From assembly GCA_000310025.1 (NCBI GenBank), contig FN649735.1, positions 4,054,556-4,118,555 of the forward strand: 64,000 bases of DNA. Direction: 5' to 3'. Within the stretch, counting starts at the first letter, position 1. The number at the start of each line of letters is the position of its first letter. The notes beneath the pieces were generated by a model. The model was not told the origin of the DNA and searched no databases. It was given only the letters and a program-made list of their open reading frames with translations. Below, piece by piece: positions 36,448 through 47,100 of this stretch. The DNA is from Ectocarpus siliculosus. Its lineage: Eukaryota > Sar > Phaeophyceae > Ectocarpales > Ectocarpaceae. The position numbers were made by a program, and so were the translations under genes.

Positions 36448-39400
36448 GCGCACACGAAACACAAGCTTACCTTGAGCCTGACGCGCTTCACGCGAGGCTT
36501 AACGAGCGTCACGGACCCCGGTGGAGGAGGCGGCGCAACCCGAACCGGTGACGGTTCCCCCGCATCCCCGTCGGCGGCGGAATCATCCAAACCGACCCCC
36601 ACCCCAGGCTTTTCCTCGACGCTCCCCGGCGACAGCAGCAGGAGAGGCGGTGTTGGTGATCGTTTCGGGGCGCTAGTGGCGATCGACGCCGCGCTAAAAA
36701 CAGCGGAGACGCTTTTCGGGCTCTTCTTTTCGGGAAACAGGTGGTGGCCGCCGCTCGCTGTTGCCTGCAGCGGCGGCGGCGGCGGCGGCGGTCGTAGCCC
36801 CGCCTTGTCCCCCGGGACGATGATGGTCAAGCGGCGGTCCGAAGAACGGTCCGAAGAACCGTCCTGACCACGGTTAGGGCTGTCACTTCGACCAAGCTGC
36901 TGTGGCTGGTGCACAGAGCCCTCAGACGAATCCCGAGCATCGACAACATCAACAGCATCGGCTGCACCATCCGCCGCGCAGCTGTTGCTTCCGCTCCGGC
37001 TCTTACCTCGGCTCGTGCCAGCACCAGTGTTCGCACCGCTGGCGATGTAACTGCCGTCGCTCGCGAACCGCTCCCCCTGCCCGGGGCCCTGCCCGAGCCC
37101 CGGCGGGTGGTGCGTGCCCTTCGGACAGATACCCTCGCCAAAAGGTTGCAGCAGCGTCGTGCCTACAGAAGGGTTTCCTGCGTCCAAGGCATTGCCTCGA
37201 AGGTCCTGGGGCACCGGCGGGAACGTACGTATGATGGGGGGGGGGGCGGTATTCTCATGTTTTGCATGCCGAAGCGGTTAGACCATTGACCACGCGTCGT
37301 CGAGAGGACGGAGCTTGTTCCCACAGGACCGATCACCAAGGGCAATCATTCCTTGCTTCCTACTTTGGCAACAAAGGTGGCTCAAAGATGTTTTCCATAG
37401 TCTAACTATCATATCGACATCACGTCCCGCCTTTTCAACCCACTTCCTATGCCTCAGACAGCTACACAGCTACCGTCTTCTCCTGGCTATTCCATGCCTC
37501 AAACATCTCCCCGTATCTTCCTTCTACTTTTCCCAGGTCAGTCACATACACTTCCTTCTCTTTTGGGGGGGCGGCGTGCTAATAAGCATGCAATATACAG
37601 TATTCATCAGACCATAGACCTGGCATGCGGGGTTGGGGGCGGGTTGGTATTCAACACACAACGTTATGTTCATAGCAGCAACTACGCCATTGACGACGCA
37701 TCATTCTCGAGACGGAGGCCCGGTCCCGTTCATGAAACCGACACCGCCGACACATTCAGGAACTCTCGCCGTTTCTTCTGCATCGCGCTTAAAGGGGTGT
37801 ATGCCTGCCGCGACTGTATGAATCCCCTGGACCCCGGGGGCACCTCGCAATTCCGACAAACCATGGCCCCCGAGGGAGTGGGGTGCGGGGGACGGGGAAA
37901 GGCTGATCGTGCTCTCGACGGAGCTAGGGGGAGCGGTACCAGGAATTAAGGAGACACGAGACGTGTATTGCTGCTTGGGTGCTGTGGTCGGTACTCTCGC
38001 GCTTCAAATACAACACGCTTCGATCGCGTCGGTTTCTCGTTTCCGTCCGACAACAGAGCACATGTGCCCCGCGCACAACTGCTGCACGGACCTTGCAGCA
38101 GCGGTGTCTACTCAAAGCAACCTAACCACACGAAAGGGAGGACAGACTCACGTGGATCTCTGCGATAACGGTCCCTGCCTCTTGCATCACCTCCGGAAGC
38201 GCCCACATGAGTGCCAGGGGAAACCGGCCGTTGTCAAGATCCAGCATGATCTGACGGTTTCAAAATTTCAGCGCCAAGACGGGGGCAAGAACGTTCCTGT
38301 TGGGAAATTCGACGGTTTCTGGACTGTATGCTAGGTGAGAGCAAACACGCCCCGTCCGGGGGAGAGGGATAAGAACCGCGCCGTTGCGGAGGGATTTGTA
38401 GTAGCTGAACATTGGATTCCAGATGAGCACCACAAAAAACAAACAGACAGCGCCTACAATATATAGTGTCCTGCATCTAGCGTTAGCATGTCTCGCACAG
38501 CAGATGAAGGTTCTCACTGATGCAATCGACGACACCAGCCATGTATTAACACGTTAACGTGCCCCACCCATCCCGACGACGTTTAGCATGTCTCGTGCAC
38601 ACCTCACCGACATCAACAAGGCCAGAAAAAATTACGTATCTCACAAACGCAGTTGAGCTTTTGACCCACCTGTCTCGAGGCAAAACAGTACTGTAGGTTG
38701 GCCGTCTTCTTGTGTCCGTCACCGTGCCGTAGCCTCTCCGTAGAGATCGTCCGGATTCTCCAGCAGGTGGGGAGGAGTTCGATGACCAGAGGAGGCCTCT
38801 TCTCCTTCAACCGTGCGACAATAGCCAAAGCACAACGATACTACATGAGTTTTGGTCGGGCGCGGGAGGGGGGGGGTCTTGATCCTCATACTCAGGCTTT
38901 GACCATGCAGTATAATACCACGAGGTGTTTTGTCCTCTTCCCCTTTGTGGTTTCTCACTTGTTTGCACATCGGACTAGACACCACATTCATCCTGTGCAT
39001 ATTGTTTCGGTAAAGCCGCTGTGTATGTAGCTACCGCTCAACACAGAAAATGAAGCGTGTGCAAGGATGGAGGGGGCGGGGGGGCGGGGAATCCCTTTTG
39101 GTACCGGCACAATCGATTCACGAAACACACTTCACCTTTTTCGGCGTCTTCGGAGTGCCCTTGGCGTTCATGAAGCACGCAGGCTCAACTCCGGCGAGTG
39201 CCTCCTGTTAAAGCGGGGCAATCGAACGGGGCCACATCACGAGCGGGGAAACAAAAAAAAGGCGATCAAGAGCAGCAGTGACGAGGGGGCGACCAGAGGA
39301 GGCCCGTGGGGCGAGGCATCAACAGCGGGAGGGGGGATTCAGAGCGCAAGCGGCACGGCAGGTTCTGCACGAGTTGCCCCTTACACCCACAAGCTTGTCG

Positions 39401-42301
39401 GTGGGAATGGTGGGAATGGCAGAAAAGGGCACAACGCAAACACCGGCTACAAAGTCTCACTTCGTGTTAACACCCGCATATGTACATGGTAGCAGTCAGC
39501 ATGGCGTACTAGTGTCACAATACACCCATCCTCGAAAATAAGGGACGGGCATGCGCAGTCAGCGGTCAACTGCATCCGGCGAGCACAAAACCAAGTACGG
39601 GCACGGCATTGAATAGTCCTTGACATGAAGGTTTCACTCTCTTCGGCCGTTCGGTTTTATACACGACCAAACACCCCTGGCCAGCCGTCAGAAACGGAGA
39701 ACAAAACTACGGACGGATATGTATGTGTATCCCGATCCAATCTGGCGAAGGCAACGATGAGAAGCCTTTAGACGTTGAACCCCGTAACGTTTATCATGGC
39801 AACAGAAAAACACGTGATACCTCAAACCGAAACTCGATTTGAAAGTCGGCCAAGGGAACGGAATGGCTGAATCCTTGAAGGCCACCCGCGAACAAAAAAA
39901 TCATGAGTGGCCTTCCTGCTGCATCACCCGGGATGGTGCGGCCGACAACGGCAGACACGGAGAGGTGTCAGCCTCGACATCAAGAATCAATGGCGTGGAA
40001 ACACACACATACACACACGTTGTTTCTTCCCCACTACTCTCTGCACCTGATCCGCCTCCCTCTGCTCGCCCACAGCCTGCCGGGTGACCTTCACAACCTC
40101 CAGCAGATCGGCCTCGTGATCTATTCGCCTCCGCAAACGTGCCCGCTTGTGGTGATGCCGAGAGGGCGACAGCTCATAGCGGCCCAATCGGTCACTTTTC
40201 GGCGTACCCGTTCCCGAAGCGGAAGACAAACCCCTTCCTCGGCCATCTGCGGGGCCCCCTCCACAGACAGGAGGCGAGACGGTTTCACTGTCATTGCCAG
40301 CGGCATCGGTGATTGCTCTCCGTCCACCACCGCTGAGGCCCGAAAAAGAAGCGTGTCCGTTATCACCACCACTGCTGCTGTCTGCGTCTTCTGGGTCGAT
40401 CTCTTCATCGAAATACAAGGCCGTGAAGCGAGAGATCGGTCCCATCACAAACGACGATGCCACCTGCTGCTGCTGCTGCTGGTGCTGCTGAATCTGCCGG
40501 GTCTTCGAACCGCAAGGGCGTTGTTTCACGCCCGTACAGCTTCGGTGCCCGCCTTCTCCATCCCTCCGCCCCCCCTCCCCCCCCGACGTGTCGATTCTCA
40601 ATCCTCTACTGCTGTCGGTATCTCCCACAGGAGAACCCACACCCCTGCTGCTGCTGCCGCTATCGCCACCGGTAATCCTGCTGCTGCTGTCCGAGCCGTC
40701 GTGTAGCCGGGCGACCGGAACCGATTCACGAAAGCAAGAGACACGTCTGCTCACGGACCAGCCCCGGCGGCGTTTTCGGGTTAGCGCCGCAAGCGGGGAT
40801 GCTTCGCTAACGTCCCCGGGGGCGGCGGCGCTACGCCGCGGGGGCAGCTTGAACGCGACCTTAATAGCAAGAAAGAAGACACACGGGTTGATTCGGAGGA
40901 CAAACACGTCAAGAAGACCATCGGGATACATAGGGTGATGATGGCCGTCACTGATGTTGGATGATTCTGTTAGCAGTCGTTGGAAATACAATCTGTCGGA
41001 TCGCCAACGCGACAAGAATCGTTTCTCTGCCATTGTCCGTGTTCTTGCCGTGCCCGGCACAAGGGATAGGAGCGCCGTCGAGAGCACCCAAAACAGGTCG
41101 GCTACAACCACCAGTATCGCGTGGCTTTCCCTACTGGAAGCATCCCCTACTCCAGGAGACACCCCTTATACAAACATGCCATGAGTTCAGGTATATTACA
41201 GTTTTTGTTGTTTCGTGGTGAGAGTGGCCACCACCGCCACCGACGGCGCTCGCGACAAAACAACCTTAGAAAGATGGCGGCTACTCCGCGGCAGAAACGT
41301 TTAGCCGTGTGATCACATCATCCCCTACGGACAGTCAGTTCACAGCCAGAAGAACGTACCGACGACTGACGTCCAAGACCACTTCTACCCCGGCCAACAA
41401 CGACGGAGCATACAGGTAACATAGGCCGTGCAGGCGAAGTTGCGACCGTTACTCTGCGACATGCCTGCCCTGAAGGTGAAAATTACCGTCATGGGTACGT
41501 GCTTTGTATGCTTCGCGAGCCAAGCCAACTGCCGCAGCACAAAAGACGGTTGCGTACGTATAGTCTCACCTTCGATCGCTCTCGCACGGCGGCAACACGG
41601 CCGCCATCATCACCAGCTGAATCAACACCGCCAGTAGCGGAATCACAAAGCGGTTCCACAACTTCGTGCCAAGTCCCTCCCGTCCCTCTCCCCCCGGCAT
41701 GCCCAGCAGCGTTACTGCTTTGTCGCTGGGTGACCGTGCGCGGGAGAAAGCAGCCGGCGGCCGGGGCGGGTGTCGGAGCTGTCTCCTCCGCCACCGATGC
41801 CGTAAGCTTCAGGCTGCTGCCGCAGCTACTTGTCGATGTCGTCCTTGCTCCGTTAGCAGCATCTGCTGCAGCACCGACATCTTTAGCAACTCCCGCACCA
41901 ACGCCACCATTAGCGGCTGCTTGTCTGTCCGCTGGGTCCTCCATCGTCCACCCCTCGTGGCTCCTCGGTGGCGCCGGCGTGCGACACCGCCAGCACCCCC
42001 AAGTCTCCCGTTTTCCTCCGCTTGCCGAAAATGGTTCTCTTATCCGGAATACCGCCGGTATGGCTAGAATATCCGTGGAAGACAAGCCCCGTACTCACGT
42101 TTCTGCGGCTGACAAGCCCCGTACTCACGTTTCTGCGGCTAGGCTTTCGCACACAGCTGTCACTTGCGCAACTTGTCTGCCGCTTTGCTCACCCCCTCGA
42201 CGCCCCTGCCCCGTCTCAGCCCCACAAGCCCTTATCGATACATCCTTGTGTAAGCTCCCGCCGTTCTGGTCCCCGCTGCGAGCGCTGAAACATGCACAAG
42301 T

Positions 42302-42341
<40 letters not shown>

Positions 42342-43317
42342 ACACACACACAGACAGACCGGTGGTGTTCTACTGAGGAGGACATTCAATTTTTCCGCCG
42401 CCGGCGGAAGCGCCAGCAAGTTTCGACCGCACGAAAAATACCTGGCTACATACCGGTGGATCAGCAACAACCATGTAAGCGAAGTGAGCGGTTGGTTGCG
42501 CTCACGGCGCCTCGATCATTTCCAGAATTCGGCAATCTTTCCACAGCAGAGGATCCAGCAAAAAATGTGTTCGTTTCACGCCTTTTCAACTGCCCAGCAG
42601 TATTGTACATGTACCGACTCGACAGCAGTGCAGGAGAGGGGCACCTGTGTGTCCGGGCCAAGAAATTCAGCCGGTTCCGATACCGTATGCAGGAATCAAT
42701 GCGTGTGTCTTACGTGTTTCTGGGAAGTGTCTACATACTAGATAAACCTGCTGTGTCGTCCGAGTGGCTGCGCGAAAAAAATTACTGCTGTGTGAAGAAA
42801 AAGCGGAAAAACATTAGCCTCCAAGAAAAAAAAGCACTGCTGTTGTTTGTACCACGATACATTATCGATGCATGTGAATTCTGTGCAAGTTGTGTGTGCA
42901 TGTCTTTCTGTTGAAATGTTGCAATGAAACAGAAAGCTGATGCTGGTGTGGCGTACCGCGCACCGGTGCGGGCCAATGAGTGGGGTCGTCGGCATCAAAC
43001 CGGTGCAAGATCGACTAATACCTGCTCCGCGTCCGCGGTCTGCTCTACCCCCTGCCACAAGATCGCATTTGTTGTGCTACAACAGGTACATGTAGTTGGC
43101 ACACAGCACACAATTTCGTTCAGCTGCTTCGTCGTCGAGACCCCGCGTCAAAGCTAAAATAGAACCTCCCAAAGGGGGACAAAACCGGAGGTTGACCACA
43201 ACGATCTACACAATGGACACGCAAGAGGGAGGCTTGCAACTGGACCGCTACCGCACGGCGGGAGGGCTTCAAAACACGCCGCACAAGCAGTGTGCCCACA
43301 GCAGTGGCGTCGACGGC
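24935..43317 (-). CDS. Very large polyQ-rich protein, probable RING finger at N-terminus
   Basis: Exons (minus strand, phases agreeing throughout): 42284-42129, 42020-41570, 40859-40047, 39204-39136, 38840-38670, 38250-38152, 37205-36471, 35640-35527, 34933-34539, 33945-33771, 33200-32227, 32047-31327 (acceptor unsure), 30389-30129, 29150-27960, 26843-26421, 26070-25788, 25194-24935 (stop). About 2,400 residues. A tentative first known exon, 43317-43197, reads RRRHCCGHTACAACFEAL...LACPLCRSL, the second half of a C3HC4 RING; the first Cys pair must be in an unfound upstream exon. Other landmarks: WGCWRCRTPAPPR, RPPLVIELLPTCWRIRT, FERHHYRLLETLALPG, DEEQFFLGLGAKRLGKSTKR, and long Gln/His, Ala and Gly runs. 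If the RING belongs, a ubiquitin ligase role is likely; otherwise the composition suggests a nuclear regulatory scaffold. No catalytic domain was recognised. The start codon is not located. Confidence 0.7.
26473..26640. repeat. CTG/CAG repeat coding polyglutamine and histidine
   Basis: Read on the minus strand inside exon 26843-26421 this is a nearly uninterrupted CAG/CAA tract with CAC codons. It gives about 17 consecutive Gln followed by mixed Gln/His. The mirror-image Leu and Cys frames on the plus strand are shadows. Confidence 0.9.
28340..28530. repeat. Second CTG/CAG polyglutamine tract
   Basis: Inside exon 29150-27960 the minus strand encodes (QA)n followed by about 55 residues that are mostly Gln with scattered His, Arg, Lys and Pro. 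Smaller Gln runs follow at about 28,163-28,180 and 28,034-28,056. The tract ends in MQQLMQKKQEDFS. Confidence 0.9.
33659..33698. repeat. (GA)n microsatellite in an intron
   Basis: About 20 GA units in the intron between exons 33945-33771 and 33200-32227 of the large minus-strand gene. Read on the gene strand it is (CT)n. Confidence 0.9.
36415..36446. repeat. (CAA)n microsatellite in an intron
   Basis: About eleven CAA units just downstream (on the gene strand) of the GTAAGC donor that ends exon 37205-36471. On the gene strand it reads (TTG)n. Confidence 0.9.
37236..37292 (-). repeat. Intronic module M4 (short form, sense to large gene)
   Basis: On the minus strand this reads GGTCAATGGTCTAAC, CGCTTC, GGCATGCA, AAACATGAG and then a C-rich run (11 Cs after ATACCG). 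It matches the 3' half of the modules at 46.5, 47.2 and 51.4 kb. It ends about 30 bases before the CCCCAG acceptor of exon 37205-36471, so its poly-C lies where a polypyrimidine tract is expected. It shares the AAAACATGAG variant with the module at 45.4 kb. Confidence 0.8.
42081..42140. repeat. Perfect 30-bp tandem duplication carrying a 5' splice site
   Basis: The 30-bp unit starting GACAAGCCCCGTACTCACGT occurs twice without a mismatch (42,081-42,110 and 42,111-42,140). On the minus strand each copy contains GCAGAAAC|GTGAGTAC, a strong donor for the large gene's exon 42284-42129. Only the first donor met in the transcript keeps the frame open; using the second would read ACG TGA and stop. 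Confidence 0.9.
42304..42351. repeat. (GA)17(CA)6 compound microsatellite at a splice acceptor
   Basis: On the minus strand this is (TG)6(CT)17 followed by TTGACTTGTGCATGTTTCAG, the acceptor of exon 42284-42129. The CT run therefore serves as, or extends, the polypyrimidine tract of that intron. Confidence 0.85.
43197..43317 (-). CDS. RING-finger half-domain exon
   Basis: After a CT-rich tract and GGAG, the minus strand reads RRRHCCGHTACAACFEALPP, a Gly/Ser linker, then LACPLCRSL. CGHTxCxxC and CPLC fit zinc ligands 3 to 8 of a C3HC4 RING. The first CxxC is absent from this exon and would have to come from an earlier one. The donor (TG|GTCAAC) is weak but gives the right phase for the next exon at 42,284. 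The (CT)17 tract in that next intron directly precedes the next acceptor. Assignment to the large downstream gene is by strand, spacing and phase only. Confidence 0.5.
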
Positions 43318-44158
43318 CTCCGAAGGGGAGACCGACAGAGCTGGCGCCCAAACTCGCCAAACTTTAACACAAAGTTCCCGCCCACGTCGAGCAGCCTTTC
43401 CCACCCGCCCGTTCTTCTTGCCAGGGTATTAAGGGATAGAAATCACCGGGGTGGTTGAATAAGGAAGGCAGTGGGAGCTACGGTGATCTGTTCTTAGGGC
43501 AGTGGTTCAATCGGAGTGCCGTTGTTGGTGCCCACCGAGCGATTTCTGGCGACATGGTTGCGGAGGGAAAAAATGCAAGGGAAAGATTTGGAGCGCGGGA
43601 TTGAAAACAATTGAACACCAGCCGGGCGGAGGCAGGGCCTTCTTCTCTCTCTCAATCCCTCTCTCGACTTCTTTCTTCCTCTCTCTCTCTTGTGTCATGA
43701 CGACGGCGGGGCTAGCCCCTGTTCGCATGCCGAAACAGGAATAATAGTGTGTGTGTGTCGGTGAGTTGCTTCAACTGGTCCGTTTTGTGTTCGAACCCTT
43801 CCCGCGGGAACATGGCGGGCAAAACAGATCGAATCCTTCCAAGCTGCCCGCGGGCGACCTCGACCATAGATGCCGACCAAAACTCACCTGTGGGTGGGAT
43901 GTGGACTGCTGGGAAGCGACCCAGAGAGAGCGACAGAGAGGCAGCGAGCGGGTTTTCCTGTTTTCGAGCACGGAGACCATCGCACGTGTTAGGTTGGGGC
44001 CCCGCGGAATGTACAATGTACCGTCAATATTATTCCACGGAGCCGCCATTGCATGAGAAATGTCGCCGATCAAAGTCAATGCGTGCCAGAGTGGCCAGGC
44101 TTGGCCAGCACAGCACACCTCATCTCCGCGCGGTCACTCAGGGGGCGTGTAGAAGCAT
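43318..44158. promoter_or_regulatory. Divergent intergenic region between large gene and AIF-like gene
   Basis: About 0.84 kb separates the most upstream exon known for the large minus-strand gene from the proposed first exon of the plus-strand AIF-like gene. It holds CT-rich (43,640-43,695) and GT (43,748-43,762) simple repeats. At least one more exon of the minus gene (first half of the RING) should lie here or nearby, so the true promoter is shorter. No TATA box or other element was identified with confidence. Confidence 0.35.
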
Positions 44159-47100
44159 ATGGCTATGTATGCACAATATTTGCGCGGGCGCAAGGCGCTA
44201 CCGTTGGTGGTTAGAACCATCAACAGCCGTACTAGACTGGTGGCACCGGCAGCTGCATCAGACCGTTACGGGGCAGCTCGCAGCTCCAGCGGCAGCTCGG
44301 CAGGACTAGGACTGGGGTTAGGTTTAGCCCTGACCCTTGCCGCGTGGGATGACCGTAGTACCTGCGACGGAGAGAAAATCGTCTGGGTGGATGCTCACGG
44401 AAAGAAGGTACTGCTGTAGGCTGACACGCTGACACAGACAAATTGCGTACCACGTGCACCCAGTCGTACTGCTGCTGTAACATCAACTTGCCAACCTAGA
44501 GCGGAGATCTGCTGTTGTGTGCATAAGACTACACATGCACGATGCTTTTGTCCAACATGTACAACGGCGTTTGATCCGTGCGGGTGGTACATGTGCATGC
44601 AGCAGCATCATGCAGCATAGTCGAGGCATGTGAAGACGACTAATCATGGTGTAGATGGATCAAGACGCGCATTATTTCAGTCTTTGCCCGTATAGACGTT
44701 GCAGCTCTAATAGATATAGCATGGTCGTCCCTCGATGTTCCATCTCTTGTCAACGCAGCTGCTGTGCGCATCGTCGTGCCTCTGGAACTCCGTCTTCGCG
44801 CACCGCCAGGTTGCTCTCCCCACTACCGCACGCAAAAAAAAAACAAAACATGTCGACGGATCGCCCCAACACTTGTTAGTGTGCATCACGTGTGCATATC
44901 GATGATCCGCGGCCATCGCAACCCTTTTCGTTTCGACACGTTTATTCCAACGCACGACGTTCGTCCTCTGCCGGCGGCAACCAATTAGGTGGCGGTTCAC
45001 CAAAAAGGACGACCGCATTCCCCCGAAGAGGCGGGCCAATCAGAGCTCTCCAAGCCGGACAGGTAGGGCCGGTATTGGTGCACTGATGTCAGTCGATGCC
45101 GCCACCAACAAAACACTACTTTGGGCGTTGTCGCTACTGGTGTTGGCACGTAAGCACTGGTCCGTCATACTCCGTGTTGGTTCGTGACGAAGCTTGATGC
45201 CGGTGCTGCTCCTGGTGTTGGTGCTCAATTTGGTCCTGGCAGTGAAGAACGCGTAGCCCCGTCTGCCGGGGTATTCCGGAAGTTTCGACACTGACCCGCT
45301 CGTGTGACTTGGATAGACATCGCCTCGCAAAGACTGTGTCCTGCGCAAATCCAATTGCCGGCAACCGGAAACGCGCATGTGTATGTGTCAGGTAGCTTGT
45401 TCGCCATTCCTGAGGTAAACCGCCCCCTGCCACAACGTCTAACCGCTAAGGCATGCAAAACATGAGTACACCCCCCCCTGCCGCCGCGTCCACGACCACC
45501 GCTTTCACGCGTAAGGTACTTTCCGTACGTGATTCTGGGGTACGGGGTGGCAGGAAGAGCCGCCCTCGCCGCCCTTCTAGAGCGCGACCCTTTGGCCAAG
45601 GTGCTGGTGGTGGATGCTCGTGCGGACGCAAGACTAAACGCTCCCAACTTTCGTACGGACAGCAGAGGTGGTGGTGGCGGTGGCGGCATAACATCAGCGT
45701 GGATGTTGAGGAGGGGAACCGCCGCTGCTTCTTCGGCGGGTGCAGGGGTTAAGTTCGCAGCAGGGGCGAGGGCGATCGCCCTCAACGCCGACCTTGGACA
45801 GGTGATACTCTCGTCGCTACGGCCGCCACCTCTGGCTTCTGCAGCCGCTGAGCTTTCAGAGAAGGGGGTCCCTAGACGCAACAGCACCACAGATACACTA
45901 GAGTCCGCACCAAATTTAACGAGGGAAAGCGGGAGGGTCCAAGCAGCAGCGGCATTGCCGCGAAAACAGGAAGTTGTGGCGTTCGGGCGTTGCCTGGTGG
46001 CGCTGGGGTCGAGGCCCAGACCACCACCCCCGGGGTTCATCGACCCCGCAGCGAGGGGGCACGTGACGTTGCTGGGGTCGAGAGAAGGGGCCGGAAGGGA
46101 GGGGTTGAAGAGAGAGGTGGCTGCTGGGCGGGCGGTGACGATCGTGGGGTCCTCCTGGCAGGCTTTGGAGCTGGCGTGCTGGATCCAGGAAGGGCGAAGC
46201 GGTGCTGCTGCTGCTGCGGCGGCGGCGGCAGACAAAGTAAGCTTGCTCGGGCGGTTGGAGGATTTTTTTGTTTGTGTGGTTTCGTTTGTGGAGGGAGGTT
46301 GTTGCCAATGAGTTGTTCAGCTCTGCCGTTCGCGTGTTGAGCTGCTGCCCTGCGCTTTGGAAAGCTGGTCTAGCCCGTCCTTGTTCGAGGTAAGCAAGAT
46401 AGAGCTGCGGCAGGGCGGAATAGTCCCCCCCCGCCCCTAGTGCTGTGAGAGCCTAGTCCGGTGAGAACCCGGCGTGCTCCGTCCCGGCTTTGTAGGGATG
46501 CGAAGTCAATGGTCTAACGACTACGGCATGCACGACTATGAGTACACGCCCCCCCCCCTAGTTGTCCCCCCCCCCTCGGCCTTGTTTGCCATCGGGGTTT
46601 GGGTTTTCGTCGCTTGGCAACGACGTTGTAAAACAAGCCGCCCCCCCCGGTGTTTGTCATCGGGGTTGGGTTTTCGTCGCTTGGCAATGACTTTGTAAAA
46701 CAAGCCCCCCCCTCGGTGTTTGCCATCGGGATTGGGTTTTCGTCGCTTGGCAACGACGTTGTAAAACAAGCCAATTCACTTCGTGAACTCGGCAACCAGG
46801 TTACCGTTTTTTTTTTTTACCTCGTTTTTTTTTTTTGGCGGTAACCATAATGGTGGTCGAGTAGATCATGTTGTGCGGGTCGAGAACCCTCACTCCGCGC
46901 AACGGGGGATGATCGCACCACGTTGTGTTAAAATGGTCAAGCATCCTCGAGGCAGTTACACAGTGCTTACAACTGTCTCTGGAAGTGAAAGCACCAGAAA
47001 ATAAATTATGTCATACGTAGCTGTCATCCGTACGCAAGGAAGTACGCACAAGATGCCGAACACCCTTAGCAGGATGCAGCTCGCCCTTCATGCGACTCGC

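Noticed and set aside
37680-37930. Possible exon of the large gene (one minus frame contains VCRNCEVPPGSRGFIQSRQA)
   Set aside because: Three frames are partly open here and none gives both a matching acceptor and donor. The exons at 38,152 and 37,205 join in phase without it. It is kept as intron.
43502-43640. Cys-rich plus-strand frame (CRCWCPPSDFWRHGCGGKKC)
   Set aside because: The Cys spacing fits no zinc motif, and the region is the likely promoter or 5' area of the divergent gene pair. Probably chance.
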